DNA from: Typha latifolia
Taxonomy: Eukaryota; Streptophyta; Magnoliopsida; Poales; Typhaceae
DNA length: 64,000 nt
NCBI GenBank assembly: GCA_019914945.1
Contig: CM034105.1
Coordinates: forward strand, 12,834,001 to 12,898,000
Reading direction: 5' to 3'
The position numbers and the translations under genes were made by a program. The notes below the pieces were generated by a model. That model made no database searches. It was not told the DNA's origin and saw only the letters and a program-made list of their open reading frames with translations. Shown piece after piece: positions 22,425 to 34,744 of this stretch; positions within the stretch are counted from its first letter, which is position 1, and every line of letters starts with the position of its first letter.

Positions 22425-24889
22425 CTACTACAAGCGATCCTTATATTTGTCATCAAATTTTCTAAACGAAAATCCTTATCCATGTTAAAAAGGTGTGATA
22501 TTCCCTCGTATCTCCACCAGAGAAGATAAGCATGATCGAGCTCAGAGGTGCTAATAAAGTATATAAAGCACTATCATATACTTCTCTAGTTGGAATGACT
22601 CACCGTTTCAGACGTTCATCCAGAAGACTCTCCAGTTTTACAATGAATTCATCTGAAGAATTAACTTCATTCAGCTGCGGAAAACCCTAACTCATACAAT
22701 GAAGAAGATGGAAGATCAGCAACGAGCCTTACTAGCAAATAATTGTTTTGAACCAAGCTGGAGCACAAAAAGTACCTCTTGTATGACCACAGCATCAAGA
22801 CCCTCCTTCCTATACTTATCGCAGAAGTAGGTAGATACCATGACCTTAAGGTACATGCATGCAAGTATAGCAATTAGTTGAAGTCATTTATGTTGAAAAT
22901 ATTATGTATTTAACATAAATTTTTATTAAATTTGAGCTAAGCTTTATACGTGGACTACACATTATTAATGATGGATGAATAGTAGATTTAATTTAGCTCA
23001 AAGAGTATTTTATTATCATATATTCACTTATTTAAATCTATAAAAATGAGTAAATAAAAATTGACTCTAAAGTGAGTATCATGACAATAAAAAATAAAAA
23101 AAATAAGTTTAGTACCATATTAGATATTTGAAAAATGTTAGTATAGTATATAAATGTCAAACTTCTTATGGGCTTTGGGCATACATGCGCACCACCTGGC
23201 TTAAGCTCAGCTCGGTTCGCACGTGCGCGCTAGGGTTTGAAACCTCAAATTCAATGCTTAGACACTTGGATCCTTAACAAGGAGCCCAACCCCTCTATAT
23301 GACTTATTTTGACTTGCCTTAATGTCTCACATGACTAAACTAGATTTGCGAGTTACATAATACTCAATCGAGCCCAATGTCCTCGTGAATTAATCTGATC
23401 AGACCCGAATCGCATCACTGTTTCCTTTCGAGTGCAAGGTAGTAGTTGTATCTTGAGAGACAATATTCATTGTTCTAGAAGCAATTGATGAAGGGCAAAT
23501 TGGCCTTAAGGAGATAGTGTCCAATGTTAAACTCGACTATACAGATTTTACATTCTGTAATCTGTAAATTTAAATTAATTAATTTACTTATTTTGGATCA
23601 GATTTCTTATCCCACTAGAAAATAGCCGACAGAATAATAACAAATCTGACATAAAATGAAAATCGGATTACCCTGTTGCCAGGAAGGTCGAGTTGCTTGT
23701 TCTGTCGAATTGTTTCCCATATGTTCTTTGCACTGATAGAAAATCCTGAAGTGGTGACCTTGTCATGACGGAGCCCCGCAAGAGCTTCCTTGGCAATCAA
23801 CTCCCTGAGCTTCGTGATCTGCGCAAAGAAAAGAAGGCAAAAGATTTTGGTGAAAATTGATCAGATAGCTATGGCCGTATGGGGGTTACAGGTACATACC
23901 GAGCATCATGCATTTCGCGATTAAGTGGTAACAATTGTTCGTTTTGATGTCTACTAAATTAAACAAATGATGCTGAAGTAAAATCGAGAAGATTTTAGTT
24001 TTGTACGTTTGTGTCAGCAGATCCACTTTTGCATGTTATAAGCTATCATCTTTCTATGCTTTTCATCAATGTCGAGGAAGATGACAATGAAGCTATTATT
24101 TCTAGACTACATACCCTTTCTCCAAACTTTCGGCTTAGAAATTTGTTGTGCGGCAAAGCTTCAACCATCACCTTCACATCAAGGTAACTAGGTGAAGAAA
24201 ATGTAAGAGCAATCAGAAACCACAAGTTAGTGTTTATTCACCTGAATATAGTCGCTAAATCGCACGGCCGGCTCATCAGGTCGATCGTGTACTGACTTCC
24301 ATAGCTGCAGGAATCACTCGTAAAAGTTATTAATTAGTTTTGATATGCCTGAATAAACTTGTATATCGAAGAGAGATCTAGCAGTGGTACATCTTCCATC
24401 TTCGTTTCTATGTCCTTCTTCAACAATTCGAGTGGTGTCTGGAGGAGAAAACAAGTAATGGTACGTCAAGTAGATTGAACTTGTATGGACATAAGCATTG
24501 GGGATGATAACTTATATCAAATGCAAACCTCCTCATCGTAGTCACGTATGACGATGAGCATTTTTGTTCTACCTGGATCAAGTTTTACTCTTTCCTGCCA
24601 TATATTGCGTTAGAAAGTGGGATTAGGAAAAATCCATTCTATCAGCCTAATTCTCCTCCCTATATAATGCTGTTAAATAGTACTAACTTAAATTAAAATT
24701 TGTTCACTTTCTTCATATACGTGGACTTAATTCCAAAGACACTTTTTTTATCAAATTTTAATTCGATCGTATTATGTCACAAATATAGAAGAGATCTAAT
24801 TTCTATTAGATTATCTCTTTTAAAAGATACACATGAGAGAAAGATAAGTTGATTTCAATTAAATTCTCTCTCTTTCTTTCAGATAATGT

Positions 24890-24947
<58 letters not shown>

Positions 24948-27342
24948 TCTAATAGGAATTTGATTTCAATCAGATTGTCTCTCCTTATTTCGAAGACGGT
25001 ACCACAAACATGCAAATTATTTCTCAAGGGCTAATTATAGCTCTCCTCGGATTAAGATTTAAAATTCAGCTACCTGAAATACTGTCTTAAGAAGTGGAAT
25101 ACCTCCACCTTGTTCCCGACCAATATCATGTTGCCACCTAGGAAAGCATGCATAATATTACTAATTAATCAAACTCATCCAGAATACAATCCAATGAAAA
25201 TTGGCCACAACATTTTTATCATAAAATAACAAGACAGCAGGAATAGAATCTAACATGTTAACCATCATTAGATCTGACACTGTCAATGCAAAAAGAGCGC
25301 TTTGCCTTTCAAACGATAAATTTTCCTGACAAAGAGTGAGAAAACAATTATTCCCAAATATTTGCATATGAGAAATTCCTGAAGAAAAGAAACACATCAA
25401 TATATGAGACAAAACAAACAATATTTCATTTTTTTTGGTAAAACAGCATACTTTTTTTTACCACCACCAATTCCTAGATATCCCCAGATCATTATGTTCT
25501 TCGGTTCTAGTGAACATATTTGTCATGAGGTTAGATGTTTTAGGGATATATATAATAGTTTATGAAGATATTGCGTGAAATTGACATGCATGTTTGGATA
25601 AATGGGTTTACAACCACTCATGAAGAGCGACTAAATAGTATTGAAAAGCCAAGGACTCTTGAGGACGGTGGGTGATCGAAAGAGAAATTGAGCACAAGAC
25701 TTGGTTAAAAGTAGTAAATTGGACTGAATGGGGAGCAATTGATATCCGAATTCATATGTGAAAGGAGAAGTTGTTGACTCACATATAAGAGTTTAGCCTC
25801 ACATTAAAAAATGAGAAAAAGAAAGAAAAAATTTATATAGACTATTAGGTTCTGGCCTAAAATAGTTTAAACTTTTGAGTTGAATTAGGTTCTAAAATTA
25901 AATTATATTAAATCATATTTTACTTGGATTAGAACTCTCCTATCTCCCAAAACTAGAAAGAGATATAAATTAACTACTACAAGAAGAGCTATGGGCTTAA
26001 TTAAACTTACATAAGTATATGCATAATAAAGCTTACAAATGATAAAAATAAGTACCTCGCCTCTTTCTCTCCCGTCAGAACCCTCCACGTCCATGATCAG
26101 TGCGCAAGGATTAGTAGATCGTCCTACCAATATCCCTTGTGTAGTTTGTTTCCTGCATGCATGGTAGAAATATCATGACTGTTCTTTTTTTGTTTAAAAG
26201 GAAAAGAGTTTGATTCCTAATATCAATGTTACCTCCCCAACATAGCATTCATCACATCAAACTTGGTATCAAAAAGCTTGTTCAGTAAATAACTTTTTCC
26301 TGCATAAGAGAAGTAAACAAGAAAAGTTAAATTAGTCGAAAAATAAGCTACAAGCAGCATCACAAAGTACACATTTCTTACTTTGTTAGAAAATCCAGTT
26401 GCCATGTTCTTTTCAAGGAAGGTGTGAAAAATATGAAATCCAAAACTTTCTGAGTGGAGGATTTGTTGGGGGATTAGGACCTCAATTTTCTCACGTAAGA
26501 AATATAGTTTACTGATTTAACTATTCCAGCTTGTTTCGGCTTTTAAAATTATAGATCCTAATGACAGGCCACCTTTTTTTTTTTTTTTAACATTTGGCAT
26601 TACTTTAATATATATATATGGCGAATACTTTAATACCTCATTTCTGTTATCTAATGTTAATCCTAGGGATAATATAGCCAGATTTTTTTGTTCTTCTTAA
26701 TATCCCGTACCGGTTTTTTAGTACATCTTTAATTACGAATTTATTGAGAAGTAGTTATGTGCACACGTTTTCTTTTCCGAAATACATCTTTCTCCATTTG
26801 GAAATAAAAGATAATCATTCAATAAGATATTAAATTAAAATTTATCTTATCTAATTCAAAATGATAACAGACAACTTCAAACCTCTCTCCGATCAATATA
26901 AATATCTTCTGTCCTATGAGTACACATACATGAGAAATATGTAGAGTGGAAATTTATAAGTAGACATGCATATATTAAGAATTCTTACTTCCTTTTTTAA
27001 GTTCTTACCGCTGCTTTGAGGCCCGATGATGGATATAACGGCAAAGGATTCTCCAGGACCCAAGAGCTTCGTTGCAGACTCAACCAACTTCTCCACTTTG
27101 GACTCACAGAAGGTGCCATCACCTTCGATCATCTGAGCAGGTTTATTGACAACATTGAGATTCCACCTACGAGCAATTTTACTTATCTTTGTCGTGTCCA
27201 CAGCGTTGCCGATTTGACTACCAGCCGCCGTGTTCTCGGCAGCAGCATATGCCTCTAATTCTTCCAAGACACGGTTGGGATCCGTGAGGTTGAAACCACC
27301 AAACTCTCCACTCGATTTCATGACACTGCTTAGATTGTCCAT
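19232..27342 (-). CDS. RHD3/Sey1-type large GTPase with a coiled-coil tail
   Basis: Member of the dynamin-like GB1/RHD3 GTPases, relatives of the ER-fusion atlastins. Sixteen exons (transcription order): 27342-27009, 26299-26233, 26152-26056, 25325-25255, 25137-25074, 24594-24529, 24438-24391, 24304-24242, 24171-24115, 23818-23672, 22844-22776, 22674-22604, 22027-21949, 21285-21120, 20525-20428, 19612-19232. All are GT-AG and in phase, giving 625 aa. G1 is GPQSSGKS (107-114), G2 has QTTQGI (136-141), G3 is DVEGSDGRERGE (155-166), and G4 is the RD pair of VIRD (228-229). QSALFALTVSDL and DIGREQ are RHD3 hallmarks. A helical middle region follows. Residues 500-600 are a highly charged Glu/Arg/Ala coiled coil, and the end is DVIIPE. 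No transmembrane hairpin is visible; canonical RHD3 is about 800 aa with two. It is probably soluble or peripherally bound. Confidence 0.9.
22845..23671 (-). other. Large intron of the RHD3-like gene (between exons 10 and 11)
   Basis: This 827-bp intron is AT-rich on one side and has a GC-richer insert at about 23160-23430. The insert contains a tRNA-like B-box word (GGGTTTGAAACC, about 23234) preceded by a possible A box (TGGCTTAAGCTCAG). It could be a SINE relic, but no poly(A) end or target duplication was identified. Confidence 0.4.
24892..24943. repeat. (TA)n microsatellite
   Basis: About 26 TA units in an intron of the RHD3-like gene, between exons 5 and 6. The flanks carry similar words (GAGATCTAAT, TCTCTC) on both sides in inverted order. 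Confidence 0.95.
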
Positions 27343-27443
27343 GAAAGTCAAGTAGAGCACAACAACGAAACAAAGTTTAATTAATTAGCTCTCTTCCTTT
27401 TTCTCTTCTCTGAGCTGAACTACTAGGAGGAACACAAGGTATC

Positions 27444-27451
27444 TATTTATA
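27444..27451 (-). promoter_or_regulatory. TATA box of the RHD3-like gene
   Basis: The minus strand reads CCTATAAATAGAT, a strong plant TATA box, about 100 bases upstream of the ATG at 27342. This predicts a transcript start near 27415. Confidence 0.65.
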
Positions 27452-27459
27452 GGCTAGAT

Positions 27460-28400
27460 ACCTATATAGCGTGGACAACTCTTTGTTTATTCGAAAGCAA
27501 AAGGTGTTTTAGAAAGTGAATTTCTATAGTTAATTAACTTTCGCACTCCATAAACAGTACGTTGTTGACGAAACTTCCTTTTTATCAGCTGTGGATTCAT
27601 TATGGCTCACTCAATCTACCAAAAGATCCTTACAGGCACAGTCGTGGATTATTTCATGAGCTGAACGAAGGCTAGATCTTCTTGACACTGGATGGTCAAT
27701 GACTATATTAAATCGTATGCGCCGATCATGCGAAAAAACTTACTGGCCAATGTCGTCGTTTTGATTACCCTATTTCTTATATTGGGATTCTTTATTTTTA
27801 TTTCTCATTTTTCTGTCACTGAGTGGATTATACATAAATAAAGAACAAGTGGATTATAAGCCTTAAAAAAAAGCATTGAACAAGTCTCTCTGCTAAGTAC
27901 AAATTGCGCTGTTTGTGAGGTCAACTGATTAGCATTAAAAGAAAAAAAAATGCATTCAACTTCTTTATCCAACTTTTGGATCGACTAGTCAGTAAATTAA
28001 TAAGCATTTAGAATAGGTGAAAAATTATCATGTCATCAAAGAAAGAAGTCATATATTCCAATTCCATCATGCTATCTTTATCTAAAAATATAAAACCTCT
28101 ACATTTTTAAGCTTGACTCTACTTCTTGAGTTTGTCAAAATATCTTAAGACTAAAAATGAGGAAGAGTATTAAAATATAAATATAACTACTATTTGTTAA
28201 TAACTTCAATTTTTAGAGTAATTTGTAAGCTAATATCATTATTATTAGAAGAAGAAGAAGTAGCTGCAGCTGACTCAAAATTTCATCTCATGAAAAAACA
28301 ATAATAATTTGTTCATATCGAACTCGAAATGCCATGCTATTATTACTTATTATTTGATTTATAATCAATATGGCGAAGGCATAGTCTTCCTTTTTTTTTT
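27460..28400. other. Upstream region of the RHD3-like gene
   Basis: No gene seen. The DNA is AT-rich with short A runs. The first several hundred bases are presumed promoter. Confidence 0.45.
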
Positions 28401-28401
28401 C

Positions 28402-28516
28402 AAATAAAAACTCATTGGCGCCAAGCCTGAGGGAATGCTAGACGTTTGGTAATTTCTCCTCCGACCAGAATGAAAGATCCCATTGACGCGGCTAATCCCA
28501 TGCATATTGTATGCAA
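28402..28516 (-). pseudogene. clpP: Plastid clpP exon 2 / intron 2 scrap (nuclear plastid insertion)
   Basis: The minus strand encodes [19 protein letters not shown] then [12 protein letters not shown]. This is the catalytic-serine part of plastid-encoded ClpP1 ([10 protein letters not shown]; usual end of exon 2 is LAFPHA). The following TGGCGCCAATGAG matches the start of plastid clpP intron 2 as I remember it. The upstream half of exon 2 is absent. A histidine codon has become glutamine. This is a nuclear insertion of organelle DNA (possibly via the mitochondrion), not a gene. Confidence 0.85.
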
Positions 28517-28980
28517 GCCAGCTAAATTATATATTTCGAGAGGATAAAACCCCAAAAATATCAAAATATAAAAAGTCAAGCAGACTTGTAGAGGAATATT
28601 GTTTGCCTCTCTTTGGCACAATCATTAACCATTTGCTTTGTGTGCAGTGTTGATACATTACAAGGGATTGAAAAGCATTATGGTCGTCTTATCGGCAATC
28701 CAACTTCCTCACACGTTCTTGACAGCGTTATCTTTATTTTTCTTTTCGGATTTAAAAGGATTAGTTGTCTATTTGTCCATCTTATTAGCATTGCATATGG
28801 GTTACTCTATGATAGGTCAAATACATAACCGTTCCATTGCTAATTAAGCCTGTTGACTCGATCGATGTACCTTATGATCCAATTCAATTAGATTGTATTA
28901 TAAAAAAAAAAGTTCTAATTGTTGCCAATCAAGTAGGACATTGGAATATATTAGAGCACGAAAAAAATAGTAAATGATAG
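28517..28980. other. Unassigned DNA between clpP scrap and LINE
   Basis: Two overlapping plus-strand frames (28613-28847) run about 70 codons with hydrophobic stretches such as FLTALSLFFF. I cannot assign them to any plastid, mitochondrial or nuclear gene. They may be more organelle-derived DNA. Confidence 0.3.
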
Positions 28981-28984
28981 GTTC

Positions 28985-29236
28985 CCTAAGTCAATGGCAA
29001 ACATGTTATATTATTAAGGATGTGCTTGATAAGTAACAGGCTATCTCCACTCAGAAGGTTAATCTTGCTAAACCTACCTTCTATATTCCTCCGTAGACTA
29101 GGTCGATGCTTATTAGAGATATTAGGAATCATCTTAATGTCTCCCATAGGAATTTTCCTTTCCGGTACCTTGGTACGACGGTCTGCTAAGCTTGCTGGAT
29201 AAGAGAAAATCTTCTTTGTCCCAAGCTGGGCATATC
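28985..29236 (+). mobile_element. LINE reverse transcriptase fragment, left of the solo LTR
   Basis: In the plus frame, past stops, it reads KDVLDK, STQKVNLAKPTFYIPP, then RDIRNHLNVSHRNFPFRYLGTT and finally KSSLSQAG. These are the ordered late-RT motifs of plant LINEs (LSGQKVN..KS, FPFKYLG, LSQAGR). It continues at 31679 after the inserted LTR. Several stops and shifts make it dead. Confidence 0.8.
29232..29236 (+). repeat. Target site duplication (left), ATATC
   Basis: ATATC directly precedes TGTTACGCCCC and is repeated directly after the other LTR end at 31674-31678. Confidence 0.8.
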
Positions 29237-29427
29237 TGTTACGCCCCGATCCAAGAACATGATGGCTGCGAATCTCTAGGATAAAACTCGGAGAAAACAC
29301 AAAAACTCAAATAGTAATCAAATTCTAAAATAGATTGACACAGCAAAAATGGTACTCAGTCTTCAGAGTCCTCACCAAGTGGCTTCTTAGATCCTGCAAA
29401 ATAACGAGTTCTCATGAGTTAGATGCT

Positions 29428-29565
29428 CAGCAAGTAACCCACTCTACTATTAATATGTCTAATGATAAAGATCAACATGTGATATATATAGTAGCCCAGC
29501 AAGTAACCCACTCTACTATTAATATGTCTAATGATAAAGATCAACATGTGATATATATAGTAGCA
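29428..29565. repeat. Perfect 69-bp tandem duplication
   Basis: Two nearly identical copies (29428-29496, 29497-29565) start CAGCAAGTAACCCACTC and include ATATGTCTAATGATAAAG. They sit near the left end of the solo LTR. The near identity suggests a recent slip. Confidence 0.95.
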
Positions 29566-30462
29566 GAAAAAAAAAATATAATAATATCTATAAGCCGTCT
29601 TCAAAAATAAATAATTTTCTTATCTCTTATATTGAATTTCAAAATCCATATATATATTAAATTAGAATCATAAATTATTTATATTAACTTATTTTGAATA
29701 AATTAATATAAAATGAATCAATCTCTGCTAAAATTATATTTTCATAGAGATCAATCATAAATCATTCATATTAACACAATCTGAATAAATCAGTATAAAA
29801 CGAATCTCCACTAAAGTGTATTATCTTAAAAATCAAATTATAAATCATTTATAATATCTCAATTTAAATAAATTAATTTAAAATAAATCAATCTCTACTG
29901 AAAATGTACTTTCATGGAAATCGAATCATAAGTTATTCATAATATCTCAATTTGAATAAATCAATATAAAAGTAGTCGATCTCTACCAAAAGTGTACTAT
30001 CATGGAAATCCACCAAAACTAATAAAATGACATATTGTCTCATTAATGGGTACTCTGACCTGTGACCACATCGCATAACCTAGTCACCATTAGGATGGCA
30101 CCCGGGACTTTTCTAGATAGTCGATCTGTCTAGGGTCACAATAGGTACTATCTAGTGCCCTACTGACTTTTTTTACTAACTGTTGAAAAAGATTAGAGTC
30201 ACTAGGACAAAAATCTAGGAATCTTTTCCCTAACCTTGCTAGAGTCACTTGGTAGCATATCGTAACGTTACATTCTAAGAATCCTTTCCCTGGACTTATC
30301 TTCTTGAAAACAAATTGGGTTTGAGATCTCACTTTTATTAGTATTTAACTATACTAATTCATTCTGAATCTCAAGTATTAAATTTCTCAATCATCAAAAT
30401 TCTCAATTCTTCAAATACAATATATACACGAATAATCTATAAATCCAAATACTACTATTTCC

Positions 30463-30466
<4 letters not shown>

Positions 30467-30516
<50 letters not shown>

Positions 30517-31640
30517 AATTATTCTTAATAAGTCAGAAAACACAAATAAATAAAAATCTAATATTTAATCTTGCAAAATTTCACGTCTCAAAAATAATAT
30601 TTTATTTTTGATCGTATTCTCAAAAATAAAGATCTCTTATATTTTATTTATAGAAAATAAAATATATTAGCATAAATATTTTCTCTGTTATTTTCTAAAA
30701 ATAAAATATAATAATAATTTTTTTACAAATTCGAAATTCCTTTCAATTGAAGTAAGTCTAATTTATATCTTATTTTCTAGAAATAAAATAATATTAATTA
30801 TTTTCAAGAATCCGAAATCCATATAAATTGATATATTCCTAATTTATATCTTATTTTCTGCAATAAAAATAGATATTAATTATTTTCTAAAATCTAAAAT
30901 TCATTTAAATTGAAATATTCCTAATTTATTTCTTATTTTCTGCAATAAAAATAAATACATTGAAATCTGAAAAATAATAAACAATAAAATCCCTTTTTTT
31001 CTAAGAATGATAAATCTAAATTTTCTATAAAATATAAAATCTTAACATTTCTAATTCTTTATTGAAAATCCTTAAAACAATGAATTTCTTAACTTCCCAC
31101 ATAATTTACATCATCATATTGTAAAGTTTCTTATCTTATAAAATTAAACAGAATAAAAATGAACATAAAAAGATATTTACAATTCATCAATTCTTTTTTT
31201 ATATAATAGAATTTTAAGAAAATATGAGTGGGAATTTGCCTTGATCACTTAATCCAAAATAATTTAATTTTGGTATCTTAATCATAATCTGCACGAATTC
31301 CAAATTGCTACATAATTATTTTCTCCTTGGTACGATAAGTTCTCCTCTCTCTATTCTTTTTTTCCCTCTAATCTCTAATCTTTCTCAAGAATAATCTTTT
31401 TTTCTCTTTTTTTTTGGGTACCGCCCCTAACTTCTCTCTTAAAAAAAATCCCTCTAGAGTTTTTCTTCCAGGCCCCTTTTTTATAATTAAAAAATATATA
31501 ATAAGAGTCCTATTAGAATAAGGATTCTAATATCTTAAAGATATACCTAAAAATTTAATTTAATTTAATAAAAATCCTAAAATATAAAAGATAAAATAAA
31601 ATTCCTCATTATCTAAATTGTATATTTCTATTTATTTTAT
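30467..31640. repeat. Low-complexity AT-rich right part of the solo LTR
   Basis: A TA microsatellite (30467-30511) is followed by imperfect repeats of words such as CCTAATTTATWTCTTATTTTCT (about 30765, 30837, 30918). No coding content. Confidence 0.7.
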
Positions 31641-31673
31641 TTTATTTATGTTTTAAAATTCTAGGTTGTTACA

Positions 31674-31678
31674 ATATC
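31674..31678 (+). repeat. Target site duplication (right), ATATC
   Basis: Second copy of the 5-bp duplication flanking the solo LTR. Confidence 0.8.
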
Positions 31679-32300
31679 CACCCTTATTAACTCTACCATT
31701 AATGCCCTTCCTAGTTTTAATTTTAGTAATTTAGTTAGCCCTTGAGTACCGTGGACGATATTGAGAAGAAAGCAAAGTCCTTTCTTTGGGCTAAAGGGGA
31801 TGCCAAAAGTAATTATATGATTAACAAGCATATGGTTAACCTTCGTAAAGACCAAGGTGGCCTAAACATAAGGAACCTTAGACTGGCTCGGGTGGCTTTC
31901 ATGAACTCCAAAATTTCTAATTTGCTTAACGACCATAATCTCTTATTGGTCCAGTTAATGAGAAGCAAATATGAGCCCCTCAGGCTTTGGGCAGGAAAAG
32001 TCGCTCAAGAAGGTTATCGAGTATGTTAAAGCATATTCTTATTGCTAACATTGTTCTTAAAGAGGGCTACAATAAGAATATTAGCAATGGCAAATCTACT
32101 TCTATCATGTATGACCATTGGCTTTTTTCTGTGCCTCTTTCTATGAAGCCCACTTATTTAAATATGAGTGTAAGTTTTGAGAATAAGAAAGTGGCTAGTC
32201 TAATTCATAAGGGTGGCTGGCATACTGAAAGGGCTTATCATTGGTTTGTCTTGTTACGGTCACCCTCAAAAAAGATGATCGTCTACTCAATTTGTTAATT
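31679..32300 (+). mobile_element. LINE fragment, right of the solo LTR
   Basis: It continues the RT C-terminal region: LINSTINALPSF, then DDIEKKAKSFLWAKGDA, DQGGLNIRNLRLARVAFMNS, and ISNGKSTSIMYDHW. These match the conserved FLWG, GGLGIRNL and IGNGxSxxxWxDxW landmarks of plant LINE polyproteins. Frame shifts separate 31742-32029 from 31987-32298. Not functional. Confidence 0.85.
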
Positions 32301-34740
32301 TGGATAGAACTCAATACGAAACTTACAAAAGAATTAGATATTGATCCTGTCGTTGAAATGATTTGAGATTCAAATATGTTGTTTCTCTGGAAGTTAGAAA
32401 TCCAAGGCAACTGGAATCTTATCGATTAGGCTAATAAATCAAACGTTATAAAGGAAACAATGATCAAAGATCAGGAGGTGGCGGGATGGACGTGGATTAT
32501 GTGGTTAGGGTTATGAAAGATAATGATGCCTATAGTAGATGGATTAGTGTCTTGAACAAGATAAGGTGGAAGAATGGAGCTTCTAGATATGGATGGTCGC
32601 TGGATTGAAAAGGAAAAAGCGATGGGGGATTAACCTCAGCCATAGAAGAGAGCTCGGGTTAGATTCCGAGAGGGAAAAAGGAGGAGGGAAAAGTTGGCTC
32701 AAGCCTATATGCAAAACAATTCTAATAATCAATAACCCACGTGCGACGCACTAACATGTAACCTTTTTTGGCGTGACTTGCCCTCTTTTTAATGCATTCT
32801 TAATTAACAAAGAAAAAAAAGCTGCCAATCTCAATTTAAGGAATTGATAATTAAAAAAAATAAAAATCTAGGAGATTTATTTGCCACAAATTACAGCGGA
32901 AGCCAAATAATAAATCAGAGATATCAAATGCACTATTCATCACCACTATTCATTAGTATTGGTTTATCGATACTATTCATACACTATAATAGTAAATTAA
33001 TAAGAAAAACAAACATAGAGAGACAATCACATACATATGAATTTTTGCATAAATAAACTTCAAAATTTGGGTAAAAAAATTATGGATCTAAATTCAGATC
33101 GAACCAATCACTAAACCTAAACGTATAATTATAAAATAGACTTACAAATCATCCTTTTGATACCTATGACTGTAGCTGTAAGGTCTTACTCATTTGAATT
33201 CGTAACGTAGTACTGCTTTACGTAATCGGTTCCCAATCTTAATAAGCTTTGAGGTTGATGCTACAATTTCAATGGTGCTCAAGGTCTAAGATAGATGAGA
33301 TATGAAACACCCTAAGTAGTTAGAACCCTAAGCCAAAACTGCTCTTCCTGCTCTTTTTCGACTTCCATTCCAAAGTAGTTAGAACCATTCTTCTAACACC
33401 TATACATCAGAAAGTGTCGGATTTTATAGTTAGAACTATTTTCTTAATGATTAGAACAGCTTTATGGAAGTATGTCTTTTCCTTGAATTTCTTCATAAAC
33501 ATTAATAAGACTTATGCATATGCTTAAATAAATATTTTAGACACTCATTTAGAATATTTTGAAACGCATTACTAATTACATAAAAATGTTACAATCTTCC
33601 TCGTTGGCAAATTATTATAAAATAAAATTTACATAAAATATAATGTTTAAACTCACTCATTACTATTCTTAATAGAGCATATCACAAGTGTTATGAGATT
33701 ACTAAATAATGTTGTAGAGCTTAAAAAAATAATATACCAAATGAAAAATATTACGAATCAAATTTGGACCGATCTGAACGTATAAAATTATGATATTTTA
33801 TGACTGGTAGCTTCGTGAGTTAAGGTTTTAATGGCTTTGGTTTTATGTGAATTCGTGGTCGAATGTGACAAGTTAAAAATAAAACAGTGAAGGAAGGTCA
33901 AAACGGGAGAGAAGTGAAAATATCTGACGTTCGTGGCGGACAGCTAAAGGTGGTGGTGGATGGTCGTAAAGTAGGGTGACTCGTGGAGAAAGATGGTGGC
34001 TAGGGTTTGGAACTTTGAAGGGTTTTACGGTTACGATCTACTCGTATGAAAATAAAGACGGTCTAACGGCTATGACAAAACGGTAAATATGAAATAATAA
34101 AAATAACTTAATTCAATGATCATTTTATGATAATAATCAACCCATGACTGCTCTTATTTATAGAGTAAGGTCTTAGCGGATTGGGCCCGCATGCGGATTA
34201 TCCGCTTTAATTCAAAAGTAAAAATAATAAGCAAATTAGACTAACTAAACTCGACTCGACTGACTTGACCTATATGGTCGGATCATATAAAAAAAATAGA
34301 CATAATAAAGAAATAAATATGTATAAAAAGTACAAATATATATATCATGCTATCAATGGGATATCAATATGAGAACACATAGCAAATCAAATATTAACCA
34401 GACGCATGCATTATCAAAATAATGAACCAAGTACAATCATCACAGGTTATAATTCTAGAGATAGCATAGTTTAAAAGTTCTAAATTTAGCTAGAAGTAAA
34501 CGGGTTGTTCAGGTGATAAATGAAGTGTTCAAGTCATGATCGAGTTATTTTGTTATAATTAGATTATCATTTTATAAATGTGTTGGCGTTTCCGATTATT
34601 AAGAGTTAAGATAATAAACACAAATATGATATAATTATTAATCAAATTAAACGAGTTGATTCGTTTACTATACTCTGACTAAACTAATTTTAAACCCATT
34701 TAAAAATTAAATTATTACGTCGAGTTATCAGATCAAGTCA
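32300..34740. other. AT-rich DNA without recognisable genes
   Basis: Short frames only. The first 400 bases may be decayed LINE 3' sequence (for example around 32470-32600). The rest shows no motif I can name. Confidence 0.4.
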
Positions 34741-34744
34741 ACTT

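Larger units (their letters stand above)
29237..31673. mobile_element. Solo LTR, about 2.4 kb, inserted in a LINE
   Basis: It starts TGTTACGCCCC and ends GGTTGTTACA, so it has TG...CA ends, with 5-bp direct repeats ATATC on both sides. It splits a LINE coding region whose two halves join across it. TGTTACGCCCC-type starts are common in plant Ty3/gypsy LTRs. It is very AT-rich, without gag or pol, and its length fits a long solo LTR left by recombination. Alternative: a non-autonomous (LARD/TRIM-like) element. Confidence 0.75.

Noticed and set aside
24806..25034. Ile-Tyr repeat frames
   Set aside because: They are translations of the (TA)n microsatellite in an intron of the RHD3-like gene.
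28613..28847. Possible small membrane protein gene
   Set aside because: The frames are hydrophobic but overlap each other, match no plastid or mitochondrial small membrane protein I know, and sit in a mobile-element and organelle-insert region. Left as unassigned DNA.
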